From positions 3,668,001 to 3,732,000 of the forward strand of contig NC_135726.1 of NCBI RefSeq assembly GCF_964656455.1: 64,000 nucleotides of DNA. Direction: 5' to 3'. This DNA comes from Halichoerus grypus. Taxonomy: Eukaryota > Chordata > Mammalia > Carnivora > Phocidae. Shown one piece after another: positions 10,261-20,480 of the stretch; positions within the stretch are counted from its first letter, which is position 1; the number at the start of each line of letters is the position of its first letter. Under the pieces are notes generated by a model. It made no database searches, had not been told where the DNA came from, and saw only the letters and a program-made list of their open reading frames with translations. The position numbers and the translations under genes were made by a program.

Positions 10261-10634
10261 GGGACAGCCGGCAACCAGCCTGGCCGCCTCCGAGGCCTGA
10301 AGCTTCACCCAAGCCCTGCTGCACCTGCCGGCCGTCCATCTGGCCCCCAGCTGTCCTCTGCCCCATGTTGGCCAGGTCACCGCATGCTGAGTATGAGTTG
10401 TGAGCTTAAAACAAACACCTAGAGCAATCTAAAGAACTTTCCAGAGGGTTCCTGGGAGGAGGTAGCATTCCTGTCCCCCTACTTTGGTGAGGCATTAGCA
10501 GACAGCCTCGGGGGCTGGGCTGTGTTTGTGGCACCAGCCAGGAGACTGACTTCTCCTTTTCTCTTCCCTCCCCCAGCTGCATGAGGCACTAAGGGGCAGG
10601 AAGGAAGGGGGAGGGGGGAACTCTCTGAGCCCGC

Positions 10635-10638
<4 letters not shown>
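10261..10638. other. Unique GC-rich stretch
   Basis: Nothing recognised. Confidence 0.45.
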
Positions 10639-10672
<34 letters not shown>

Positions 10673-10692
10673 GCACGCACGTGCACGCACCC
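10639..10692. repeat. (CA)n microsatellite grading into (GCAC)n
   Basis: About fourteen AC dinucleotides from 10640, then GCAC tetramers to about 10690. Likely length-variable, and the alternating purine-pyrimidine run can adopt Z-DNA. Confidence 0.95.
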
Positions 10693-11454
10693 TCGCACCC
10701 TGGCTGGGACCAGTTCACTATCATATTGCCCTAGGACCTGCTCACACCTCTCTGAGGTCCCCTGGCCTCCCAGCCTCCCAAAGTGAGCAGGTGTGGGGGT
10801 CTAGCAGGTCCAGCATGGATATTGTCAGCTCAGCCCTGGCCAGAGGGTGGCAGAGGTCAGGCCTTGACTTGAGAGCAGCCCCAGCAGCTCACATATCCCT
10901 TTTCCATAGCTATCCACGGCCCAGGCCTGAGGCCACCTGGCCTCAGCCCTCCCTTGCCTGTCTGTGCTGGCCCTGGTCCTGGAGTCCTGTTTCAGGCTAA
11001 GACCTCGCCCCCGCTCCCCCCCCCCCCCCCCCCCCCGGATACGATGCCCCAACAGCTGTCCTGTGGTGACCGACAGGGCAGGAAATCCTGTCAGGGCACA
11101 GGGCAGGGAGGGGGCAGGAAGGGGCACTGAGGCAGGGGTGGGATTATTCTGCTTGGCTTCCTCAGAGCTGACTGAAAGGCGCTGTTGTCTGTGACAGAGA
11201 GAGGGCCAAGATGGCCTGGCCCGGGCCCAACCAGGCGGGCCTTCTCGGGACACCCACCAGGGTGGGCTTCGGGCTGGGGCAGCCTCCCAAACATGGAACC
11301 ACACGGGACAAGGGTTGATCAAGGGGTCTCAGGGCCTTGAAGGGGAGATGCGTGGCAATGGGGGCAGGGGGTCAGCCGGAGGAGAAGCAGGATCGTGGGA
11401 AGGCAGAGGGTTCTCTGACGCTGACTTGGCACGCACTCCCAGGAGAAGGTCGCA
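10693..11454. other. Unique stretch with poly-C
   Basis: No gene recognised. It holds the 21-base poly-C listed separately. Confidence 0.5.
11016..11036. repeat. Poly-C tract (C21)
   Basis: Uninterrupted run of 21 C. Its length may be unreliable in an assembly. The G-rich complement can form stacked quadruplexes. Confidence 0.95.
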
Positions 11455-11625
11455 GATTAACTCCCTCCATCGTACAATGGTCCTCATGCAGCTGTTATAG
11501 GTGGGGCCCCTCATTGGGTGGGAAGATGGGGCTCAGCAGGGAAGGTGCAGAGAGGGGGGGGAAGGTGCAGAGAGGGGACTTGAACCTGGAGCCCACCTGT
11601 GGACTCCCAGCTGTGGTCTCAGGGA
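11455..11625 (-). mobile_element. MIR fragment with internal 20-bp duplication
   Basis: Reverse MIR-like order ('gattaactccctccatcgta', 'gggtgggaagatggggctca', 'acttgaacctggagcccacc'). A 20-bp segment at 11540-11559 is repeated exactly at 11560-11579, breaking the normal MIR spacing. Confidence 0.6.
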
Positions 11626-12011
11626 CAAGAGGCCACTGCTGGGCCTGCCCTTCCCGTCCTGAGAAAGAGCCTTGGGAGGCCGCATGGACTTCCCTCCTGT
11701 CTGGGGAGTGGGAATGTCTCTGCTGGGGTTTAGGGGCTAATGGCCCACAGGCTATCAGACCTTGGGGCTTCTGCAAACATCCGTGGAGGCAGGGCCTCCT
11801 CCCTGCCCAGAGCCAGTCCCAGGGAGGCGGCTCGCTCCAAGGACCCACAGCCCCTGTTGGTCCTGATGCCTCTTCATCCCCTGCTGGGCAGCCTTGTATC
11901 TTGGGCAGCCCTGCCAGGAGGCTGCCCCAGCCAAGCCAGGACAATACGGGGAGAGGGACCCAGGGCCGCCCTTCCTCAACCTGGGTGGACAAGACCTCAT
12001 CTTGCTTGTCC
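11626..12011. other. Unique GC-rich stretch
   Basis: Part of a 416-codon open frame (11337-12587, plus) that runs through a MIR and an LTR, so it is not taken as a gene. Nothing else recognised. Confidence 0.5.
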
Positions 12012-12340
12012 TGGGGTAAACAATGCACCCCACCCCATGAATGTCTTCCCGGAACCTATGGATGGGACCTTATCAGAAACAGGGTCTTTGTAGGTAGACT
12101 CAACTTAAGACCAAGTCATGCTGGATTGGGGGTGGGCCCTAAATCCAACGACAGATGTCCTTACAAAAAAGGCACAGGGAGATTTGGGGACACAGAGGAG
12201 AAGCCACGTGACCGTGGAGGCAGAGACTGGAAGGATATGGCCACAAACCCCAGAAGGCCTGGGGCCCGCAGATGCCCTGGCAGCGAGACCACCGCCTGGC
12301 AGAAGGAGAGGGCACCTCCTCCGTGGGGGGCCTTGCCCTC
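12012..12340 (+). mobile_element. MLT1-type LTR (ERVL-MaLR)
   Basis: Shows 'catgaatgtcttcccggaac', 'gggtctttgtaggtagactc', 'gctggattgggggtgggccc', 'atgtccttacaaaaaaggca', 'ggaggcagagactggaagga' in the canonical order. Diverged and lacking a clear terminal block. Confidence 0.75.
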
Positions 12341-12754
12341 CCCCTCTTGCCTCACTGCCCGGGGGCTTAAGGTTTCCACCCATCGGCTGCGGGGAGAGCC
12401 CCAGAAAGGGGCGTCTGGGGGGCCTTCGGAATTTGAGACTGGCACCCAGGAGCAGGCTGTCCTTCCCCTCGCGGGCTGCCTCCGCCATCAGACCCACCGC
12501 CCGCTGAAAGACGAGCTAATCCTTCTTGGCAGACCCACTGCCATTTCTGACAGCCGCGGAGGAGAAGCCGGCTGGGGCTATATTTAGCCTCCAACTGCTC
12601 CTGCCCAGGTGGTTCTGAAGTGAGAAGGTGCCGAGGGGGCTGTGGGGGGGGTGGGAGCCAGGAGGAAGGAAGGAGGGGGGAGGGAGGCCAGTCTGATCCC
12701 CTCGTTATGAAAACGGAGGAGAGGAGGATGGAAACGTTCACAGGAATGATGGTT
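12341..12754. other. Unique stretch upstream of CpG-rich segment
   Basis: Non-repetitive. Holds the MEF2-type site at 12578-12587 and purine-rich 'gaaggaaggaggggggaggg' near 12663-12682. Confidence 0.45.
12578..12587. promoter_or_regulatory. MEF2-type A/T-box
   Basis: CTATATTTAG fits the MEF2 consensus YTAWWWWTAR exactly. It lies in a non-repeat patch with 'gagctaatccttcttgg' about 70 bases upstream and about 370 bases before a CpG-rich segment. One 10-bp match can arise by chance. Confidence 0.35.
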
Positions 12755-12915
12755 GAACCAAGGCAGCTGCTATTTCTCGGGCACTGCCCGCTGACGGACA
12801 CACATTCACGGCCAGCCAGTGTGGTAGCCGTGGCTCTTACGCCCATTTCCCTGACCAGGAGACTGAGGCCCGCAACAGCTGCAGGCCCCAAACTGAGGGC
12901 GATGCTCGGACCCCG
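12755..12915 (-). mobile_element. MIR fragment
   Basis: 'gctgctatttctcgggcactg', 'acgcccatttccctgaccag' and 'gagactgaggcccgcaacag' follow reverse MIR order with heavy divergence. Confidence 0.6.
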
Positions 12916-12960
12916 CGAGGGCACCCCTCCCCGGGTCCTCTCTTGTCACCGTCAGGAGAG

Positions 12961-13440
12961 CGCTGCTCGGGCCATCCCGCACGGGGCGGGGGGTGGGGCG
13001 GGCAGGTGGCGGGGGCGGTGGCAGGAGGCGTGGGCCGGGCCCCCCACCCCGGCTGCCGCGGGTCAGGGGTGAGGCGGCGCTAAGTGGCTTATGCCTCCAT
13101 GCGGAGGCCAACTGACAGACGGCTGGATTAACAAAGACGCGCTCTGTTCGCCGGCAGGTCATGCGGAAAGCACGGCCACGGCCCCTGTCACTTCTCCTTT
13201 TTTATTTTTTTGTAAGAAGAGATGTTTGTTCCCGAGCCGAGGTTTGGGGGGGGCGGGGGCGCCGGCCTCTGCACCAGCTGGAAGCGCATCAGCTGCGGCG
13301 GGTACAATGGACGCTCCCCGGCCGCGTCCACACCTCGGCCCCGGCCCGCCCCGCCGCCCGGCGACCCTCCCGAGGCAGAGCGGCAGCTGAAAGCGGTCAT
13401 TAGGCCTGAATGGAGCCTGCAGAAGGCGGCCGTGGGGCGG
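12961..13440. promoter_or_regulatory. CpG-island-like segment
   Basis: By hand I count about 49 CpGs in 480 bases at roughly two-thirds GC, close to the random expectation and far above the bulk of the window. It contains Sp1-like 'ggggcgggg' words, 'ctggattaacaaagacgcgc' and 'ggtcattaggcctgaatgga', and is repeat-free. This is the profile of a promoter, alternative first exon or orphan CpG island. No coding frame or splice structure was identified. Confidence 0.5.
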
Positions 13441-13705
13441 GCGGGTGGCTCCCCCCCCACCCCCCGCAGCTGAGGACACGCTCCCCACCCCGGGGCCCTG
13501 GAGGGGTGCGGCTCCTGCCCCACCCGGCTGATCCCGCGCCCCCAGACACAAAGGCAGATATTCCAAATTAAATAAGACGTCTCCTGAAAACCGATCTCCC
13601 CCATTTCTTCGTGCATGTAAAATGGGGCCACGTGGGAGTTTCACATGACAGACATGGCTGGGGTCCTACTGAGATCGGGCAGCCTGCGTCCAGAGCCCCG
13701 CTAAT
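13441..13705. other. Unique stretch after CpG-rich segment
   Basis: Includes the AT-rich word 'ttccaaattaaataagacg' near 13560-13578. Nothing classified. Confidence 0.4.
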
Positions 13706-13812
13706 CACAGGGGTCCAGACCTGTGGCCGCAGCACCCCTGGGGGCTGATCAGACATGCAGATTCCCGGGTCCCATCCAGGCCTGCAAAGTCAAATCCTAA
13801 TTCCCCGGCCAA
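13706..13812 (-). mobile_element. MER5A-like hAT-Charlie fragment
   Basis: 'ggtccagacctgtggccgca', 'cagacatgcagattcccggg' and 'tcccatccaggcctgc' correspond to the MER5A blocks for 'gtccggaccagcagcat', 'gaaatgcaaattctcagg' and 'ccaccccagacctac'. Confidence 0.65.
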
Positions 13813-14989
13813 TGGGGGGAGCCCCGACCGCTGTACCTGTGACCTGTCACCAAACCGAATCAGGCCTCTGGTACTGCCAGGCACCCGTCCGAGCGCTCGC
13901 AAAGCCCCGGGTCCGAGAAATGCCCGCCACCCACCTGAGGTGGCTCAGTCCCCAGCGGGGTGTAGGGGGAGCGGGGGATGTGGAATTTCTCCTGTGGGTC
14001 ATGGTCGCCACAACATTGGATCTCAGAAAGCTGAACCTGCCCTGATCTCCCCCAAAAAGGTTTCTGGTCCAAACCTCTCTGATTTAGAGACTATGTGGAA
14101 GAAGGCAGTCTGGCCTGCAGAATTCGAGAACGGTTTACTTCCACAGGCAAGGCATTTAAACATACATATTTCATTCTTTTCGGGGGTACGCAGCAATGTA
14201 AAGCCAGGCCAGCCTCTTGGAGACCTCTGGGGGGTGGAGGCTCAGGTTTAATAAACAGAAAAGAAAGATTTCCTCTTGAGGACTGATTGCCGCAGGTCTG
14301 CTGACAGTCCTAGGAGCCTTTCCCGAGCTAAGTCCCTGTCCTCGTGTCTGTGGTCAGCACCATCCTTGGTGGCTTCAAATGCATGCCAACGTTTGAGGAT
14401 GGCTTCCCAGGCCCCGTAGTCGAGAGGCTGTTTTGACACTCAGGCCAGCGTCTGAAAAAGTAAAATGTGTCCTCTGGCCCAGCCTGCCCCAAAAGGTTCC
14501 TTCAGGGTCTTCCTGGAGGCTGGGCTCGGGGTCCATGGCACAGTGGGGACCAGCCACCCCCCAGGCTCTCACCACTGAGATATCAGCCACGTGCCTCCAG
14601 GTCCTCAGAGCTCAGGGCTCCGTTGGACGCCTCCTCTGAATTTAGAGAGACAGCCTCTCTGAGTTCTAGTTCAAATATGAGGACACCGGCACTCAGACGC
14701 TTATTCGGGGTCCCCTCAAAGTTCACAGGTAAATCCCTCCTCTGCCCTCCCCCCGCTGCTGGAGGATGCCCTCGGCGTGGCCGGCACACTACTGGGGAGG
14801 AAATCACCACATCCTTCCCTATGTTTCAAGAACCTGCTATCGGCTTCAACAGAGCCGAATCCAAACTTCCCAAAATCCCAAGTAATGGTGGGTAGTGGAG
14901 GATGAACTGTGCCCATAGAGGTCAGCCCCTGCTGTGGCTCCTGGGGGCGGGGCGGGGCGGGGGATGTCTAGGCCCTTGGGATGCCCTGG
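13813..14989. other. Unique stretch
   Basis: No gene or clear repeat. An AT-richer patch near 14140-14190 ('catttaaacatacatatttc') is not assigned. Confidence 0.45.
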
Positions 14990-15500
14990 ACAAGTCTTTG
15001 TTTACGTGGGGCCATGGGCCACATGGCGCAGTGTACACATCAGCATGATTTCTGGTGGGGGCCTGGCTACCTCTGGATGGGAGGACACAGAGATCAGCCA
15101 CGTGGGCAGTCAGCCATGTCCTCGTGACCGAGCCCCAATAAAAACTCTGGACACTGAGGCTCGGGGGAGCATCCCCAGTCGGCAGTACCCTGGGTGTGTC
15201 TTGCCATCATTGCTGTGGGGAGTCAACACTGTCTTGGATCCACTGGGAGGGGCCAACTAGAAGCTCGACCGCTCTGGACGCTGCCCTGTGTGCCTCTTCC
15301 CTCGGCTAATTTTTCTCAGGATCATAAAGCATAACTTGAGCATAAGAGCTTTGAGCTTGGGCTTCCGTGAGTGCTCCTAGCAAAGTGTCAAACCTGAGAG
15401 TGGTCCTGGGGACCCCTAGCTCTGCACTGGTGGGGAGGGAGGGCTGTCTTGTGGACTGCCTCTCAGGTTTGCAGATGGCAGAACTAGACAGAGCACAAGA
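14990..15500 (+). mobile_element. Retroviral LTR remnant (family not assigned)
   Basis: Has the build of an ERV LTR in plus orientation: a poly(A) signal AATAAA at 15137-15142 followed by 'ctctggacactgaggctcgg', a GT-rich downstream part, a second A/T-rich block ('ggatcataaagcataacttg'), and a terminal block with 'gagagtggtcctggggaccc'. I recognise the type but cannot name the subfamily. No internal retroviral genes are seen beside it, so it is a solo or truncated LTR. Confidence 0.6.
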
Positions 15501-16394
15501 GAAACGAGAGAAACTTTACACAATACTGATGCCCAGTCGGGGCCCCTGGCCATGAGCTGCCAGATCTGATGGGGAGCACCTGCCTCCCACCCGAGCACAC
15601 AACCTGAAGTCCCTTAGAGGCCACACGTCAGCAGGTGAGCCATGCCTGAGCCTTCCCCACACCTGGGGGCGGCGGGGCTGCCTGAGCACAGAGCCTGGCT
15701 TGTGGCCCAACCCTGCAGACCCCTCTCCCCTGCCGGACACCGGCCCCCACCCCGGCACTCAGGGCTGGAATACTCCATGTCGTGAGCTGGGTTTGGAGGC
15801 TTGGGCCTCCTTCTCTCTCAAAGCAGAGCTCATGCCCTAGCGCGTAACGGGAAGGGGCCCCGGGAACCAGAACACTCAGGTCCGAGCTCCATCTCTCTTT
15901 GTGAACTGGTTCTCTGACAGCCCACTCTCCTCTCTGGAAAACGCTTGGCCTAAAAGCCACCCAGTCTGCCCAACAGCTTCCCCAGATCGGCCTCTGCACA
16001 GCCTTGCCCGGGGCTGGAGGCGGCCCTCTGTCTGGACGGCCTCAGACTGCTAGGACCTGCCTTCCCTACCGACTCAACATCTTTCTCCTGGGACTCGGCC
16101 CCAGTCCGCAGGAACCACCACCACACCACCCGTGACGAAGCATCTTCAACCCGTCCGCCCTGTTCTCGAGCGACCTGGCCTCCGGCCCTGGACGTCTTCG
16201 CCAACCTCCTTCCTCCAAACCTGCTGGCCTGGCCAGCGCTCCAGAGCGTCGGCACCTGCCCACCTGGTCCCAGCCCCGAGTGGGGAGGACTGGGAAATGG
16301 AGCCGGGCAGGAAGGAAGCCAGAGCCAGGGGGTGTTTTAGGGACACCGGGAGCCAATACACTATCGGAGGAAGGTTCTCGCTCTTTTTCTAGAG
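15501..16394. other. Unique stretch
   Basis: No gene or repeat recognised. Confidence 0.5.
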
Positions 16395-16579
16395 CAGCAG
16401 TTCCTAAGCCTGGCTGCACACTAGAATCACCGGGGAACTTTGCACAGTACTAATGCCCACGGACCACGGTCAGAGACTCTGGTGTAGTTGGTCTGCGTGG
16501 GGCCAGGGCATCAGTGTTTTGTAAAACGCTCCCGGGTGGTCGTAATGTGCGGCAGGAGTTGAGGACCGTTGTTCTCAGC
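16395..16579 (+). mobile_element. MER5-type hAT-Charlie element, near full length
   Basis: Starts 'cagcagttcctaagcctggc' and ends 'ttgaggaccgttgttctcag', giving inverted ends. Internal blocks 'cacactagaatcaccgggga', 'agagactctggtgtagttgg' and 'gggccagggcatcagtgttt' fit the family. No 8-bp target duplication is evident. Confidence 0.85.
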
Positions 16580-17334
16580 CCCCTCTGGGTGGGGCGCACA
16601 CACAACCCCCCGCGAGCGGCGTCGCCAAGGCAGAGCCCACCAGCAAGCCCGCTGGGATGGGCCTGCATCCAGGTAGCCTTCCCCTGCCCGCAGGTGGAGG
16701 GCTGGACCGGGCCGCGGGTGGAGGGGCACCTCTCACAGGACTTGGCCTGGGTGGCGTGGCCCTCAGGGGCCCTGAAGGAAGTGGGCCCCATTCTGGGCTG
16801 GATGATGATCGAAAGCAGGGGCCATTTGGTGACGGGGGACCTGAACGGTTCCTAAGAGGCTACAGGGGTCACAGCAAAAGGGGCGCAGCTGGTGACGCTG
16901 GTGGAAGTGGGGTGGTCCCGCTGTCTGGCCCCCGTCTTGTTCCGGGTGAGGTCACGAGGGCCCCGGCCCAGCCCGTCTGTATTCTGTGAGCGTTGCTTGT
17001 GTTCGGCGGGCATGTCATCCCCAGCGGCCGGCAGGCAGATTTTCACTTGCTCAGCTGATACCAGGCCTGGCAGGCTCAGGGCAAAGGGACCCCCGCCTTG
17101 GTGGCTGCCCACATGCTCTCCAATCCCAAAAGCCTCCTTCTTTCCCTTTCCTTTCCGAAGTCACGAGCCTGGTGCTTCTCCTGGCATGGAAACGAGCTGC
17201 CCCTGGGGGCCGCCCAGTCTCACCCACGATGCCTGGAGGGCCCCCACCCCACCTGAGTGTCCATCCTCCGCTGGCTGTGGGCCTAGGCATCAGCCTGGGG
17301 ACCACTGGAAACTCTGCACACAACTGTGGCATGA
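16580..17334. other. Unique GC-rich stretch
   Basis: No gene or repeat recognised. Confidence 0.5.
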
Positions 17335-17400
17335 CTGACCCCTTCCTCGCTCTGGGACTCAGTTTCCCCATCATGAAGCAGGAAGGCTGCCTCCCAGGTC
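17335..17400 (+). mobile_element. MIR fragment (weak)
   Basis: 'gctctgggactcagtttccc' and 'catcatgaagcaggaagg' resemble the forward MIR core. Confidence 0.45.
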
Positions 17401-17774
17401 CCTCCGCGTGACATTCCGTGATTTGGGGCATCTGGTGCAGAAAGGATACATGGCAGCCACCCTGTCCCATCTGCTTGGTCAGTTGCCCCTCATGGCCTCC
17501 GGGAGCACCTGCTACTGTCTCCTCTCATCAACTCCTCACTTCTGGGATCTTCCCCAGCCCCTAGGACCACTCCTGGTCCTGCTGTCCTCGTCTGGGTCAC
17601 TGTCTTTCCCTGCAGCCAGGAGGCAGACACTCCTGTCGCCAGCCGGTTAGGATGCCCTGGCTGGCTCTGGGGGGTGCCTGGAAAAGCACAGGGCACAGCC
17701 CTTGTGCTCAGAGCTTGCAGGGGACTCAGGGCTCAAGGCCCCCCCCCCTTGAGAGCAGGAGCTGTGACCAGCCA
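17401..17774. other. Unique stretch
   Basis: Nothing recognised. Confidence 0.45.
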
Positions 17775-17905
17775 GCGGCCACACTTACTGGGCCCTTGCC
17801 CTGTGCCAGGCTGTAACCCTCACGGCCTCCCTGAATGGGGGGAGTCCTGTTTTCACGCTCGTTTTATTCATGGAAAAATTGAGGCAGGGCCAGGTTTAAG
17901 TCCGT
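17775..17905 (-). mobile_element. MIR fragment
   Basis: 'tactgggcccttgccctgtg', 'ccaggctgtaaccctcacgg' and 'tggaaaaattgaggcagggc' follow reverse MIR order. Confidence 0.65.
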
Positions 17906-17999
17906 CTCCCTGGGTCTCCCGGAGCACAAGCGGCGGTGCCAGGCGTGAAATGGCAGTCTGGCCCCACAGCCCTGCTGCTGGCCATCCTGCGTGTAGCCT

Positions 18000-18182
18000 G
18001 GTCTGCAGCTGGTACGCTGTGTGGCCTTAGGCTGGCCGCTTCACCTCTCTGGGCCTCAGTTTCTTTGTCTGTAAAATGGAAGGAACTGCAGAATGTGTTA
18101 CGCAGCGTTGCTGTTTGGGGTCAAAGGAACGAGTCCAGGTAGAACCCTTGGCAGACAGCAAATGCTCAGTAAGTGCCGGCTC
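18000..18182 (+). mobile_element. MIR SINE
   Basis: Clear forward MIR: 'gctgtgtggccttaggctgg', 'cttcacctctctgggcctca', 'gtttctttgtctgtaaaatg', and the 3' end 'caaatgctcagtaagtgccg'. Confidence 0.9.
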
Positions 18183-18907
18183 CTAGGATTCCGCACTGCA
18201 GGAGAGACGTGCGGAGGATGGGGCCTCTCAGTGACCCTGGTGACAGCGAGGTCTCCCTGCAGGAGGACATGTCCAGCATCACCAGATGGACGGGCAGGGA
18301 ATGATGGCAGCCACCAGCCGCAGACATCAGGACGGGCTTCTGTTCTGGGACTACCTGGGTAGTGATCCGCCCTTGAAGGGCGGGACTGAAACCCACAGAT
18401 GGGCCTCTTCCTAGGGGGCCCCCGGGCCTTTGCATCACCATGACTGGAGTGTGTCCTGGAGCCCCACAGAGAAGCCAAACCAGAGTGACCTCCAAGGGCA
18501 AGGCATGGGTCACGTGGCAAGCCTTCAGTCCCTGGGCCACCTCGCCTGGATGCCGGGCATGGGCTGGGCACTCTGCTAGGCCTGGCTGCCTGCTCACCTA
18601 GTCTGCTTCCCCTCTCTGGACACCCAGCTAAAAGCAACCTTTCCCACAGTCTCACCTTCAGCTGGACTAACTCGGCATCACTTTCACCATGTCACCACCT
18701 CCTTCCACCCTCCGCCAGCTGGACCAGTAGCTGGGGACTCTGGGGCCCCGAGCCATCTCACGGAAGGCCCACTCAACATCCTGTTGAGCCACAACGCGCA
18801 AACGAGAATGAACTTCCCTGCATTAACCGCTGGAGGTGCGGGCCTGCTTGTCCTGCCTAACACACCAAGCCTCAGCAGCGGCTGAGGCCCCGACCTCAAG
18901 GGGCTCC
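18183..18907. other. Unique stretch
   Basis: No gene or repeat recognised. Confidence 0.5.
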
Positions 18908-19080
18908 CAGTGCTCTCAGGGTGAGAGGTATGGGCCCTGCATCCGAATTACCGGGGATGCCCGGTAAATATGCAGATTCCTGGGCCCCAACCCATGCCTC
19001 CTCAGTCACAAGCTCTGGGGGCAAGGCCTTGTAACCCCATTTTTAAATCAGCACCCCTGGTGACTCGAGTGCATGACTGC
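18908..19080 (+). mobile_element. MER5-type hAT-Charlie element
   Basis: 'cagtgctctcagggtgagag', 'gcatccgaattaccggggat', 'atatgcagattcctgggccc' and 'caagctctgggggcaaggcc' fit MER5 order. The ends are diverged. Confidence 0.75.
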
Positions 19081-19264
19081 ATCCAAGAAGTGCTGGTAAT
19101 AGCGCAGAAAATCACCCTCTCTCATCTGATGCAGGGGACGGGGACAGGCTCTGTCCCTCCCGCCTGAGTGCAGCCCCACCCTCCCGCTGCCATGAAAGGC
19201 CTGCCGGCAGCACCATGGGGGCTGGGAGGCTGCGAGCCCTTTGTGGCTGCTGGTCATTCAGTAA

Positions 19265-19460
19265 ACTGGGCAGACGAGAGATTCATTAGGGTCCTCGCTT
19301 AGCGCAATGACGAATTCATTGAATTCTGATAAGGTCGTCCCTGAGCAGGTGGGATAAATCGTGGCTGAGTCTTGTCAGGACGACTCTGAGTCATCCCGGA
19401 TTAAATTAATAATGATTAATTGGGGCTCCTGAAAGCTGAGCCACTGAGCGAAGATTAGAG
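19265..19460. promoter_or_regulatory. Candidate regulatory island with homeodomain cluster
   Basis: Repeat-free AT-rich island. It contains 'cgaattcattgaattctgat', TGAGTCAT (19387-19394, AP-1-like), GGATTA (19398-19403, OTX/bicoid-like) and the block 'ttaaattaataatgattaat' (19401-19420) with several TAAT cores. The density and the contrast with GC-rich flanks suggest a distal enhancer-type element. Conservation is untested. Confidence 0.42.
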
Positions 19461-20149
19461 TGTGCGTTCGAGCTCACTCTCTCTCCCTTTTATTTCCTCT
19501 CTCCCTTCCCCGGCTGCGTCTCTTCCTCCAGGTGACATTCGGAGACGGGAAATTAGAACAGAAGGTTTGAGAACCTGGAGCAGCCATCAACAGCCGAGCT
19601 GGGCGGGCAGGTCTGGGAGGGCCCCCGCCTGGAGAGTTCTGCTGGTTCTTGAATGTCTGACCCGCTGAGGCGGGCAGAGCCAGCTGCCTGGGTCATGGAG
19701 CCTAGCTCGCCTCGCTCCGTCCTTGCACCCCTGGGAGCTGCTCTGGCTGCCCCCGGCTCCCAGGCAGGGCCTGGCAGGGCCCAGGAGTGCATGGGCGGGG
19801 TGGAGGGCAAGGGGATGGGCTCCTGGCTGTGCTCAGTTAGTGACAGAAACAGCAGGGCCTCTGGGCCACCCGGAAGGAGGGTGTGCCCATGCAGGGGGCT
19901 GTCGCCTGCAGGGAGATCCTTCTGCTCAGCCCTGGGAGAGGACGCTGGGGACGGGGGACAGGACCCCGCTGCGAGGCCACGGAGAGTAAGACACACACAG
20001 CCACAGGGCTGGAGAGCGTCCCACCTAGAAACCACAAAACGGAGACAAGTCCTGGGCTAGCCCCCACAACGTCTCGGTGGATTTCCTTTCTGTTGCCCAT
20101 TTCGGGTGGCTTGGGATTTACCCCCAGGTGCTGGTCTCATTTTCTCTAA
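19461..20149. other. Unique stretch
   Basis: No gene or repeat recognised. Confidence 0.5.
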
Positions 20150-20480
20150 ACTGTGGCTTGTACAAATGAGGGCAGAAAAAGGTCTGTGTTCGGTGGCAGA
20201 TTTTTAGGAGGAGATTCTATTTTCTGGAAACCATTCATTATCCGTAGAGCCCATCTCCCAGGGACTGCCCCATTCAGGGGGCTCCTTCCGCCGCCCCCAG
20301 CAATTCCACACTGCGCCTCGGCGAAGGCCGCTTCTGCCAACTGCCTGAGTTATTAGCAAACATTCGCCGAGACCACTGCTCAGCTAGGCTCACATGGCTT
20401 GTAAAACAGCACAGACTCAACTTGGGAGGTTCAACCATAAACATTCCTGCAGCAGGCTTGGCAACCTTCCTGACGCCAAG
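20150..20480. promoter_or_regulatory. Candidate regulatory island
   Basis: Repeat-free sequence of mixed composition with 'aaccattcattatccgtaga', 'ctgagttattagcaaacatt', 'ggttcaaccataaacattcc' and a 'gacgccaagcgtc' imperfect palindrome near 20472-20484. It resembles conserved non-coding DNA. Inference only. Confidence 0.32.

Noticed and set aside
10640..10692. CRISPR-like or coding repeat
   Set aside because: It is a simple CA/GCAC microsatellite, and the genome is mammalian.
11337..12587. 416-codon plus-strand open frame
   Set aside because: It runs through a MIR with a 20-bp duplication and an MLT1-type LTR, has no domain, and arises in GC-rich, stop-poor DNA.
14990..15500. Intact endogenous retrovirus
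   Set aside because: Only LTR-like sequence is present, with no gag, pol or env reading frames beside it.
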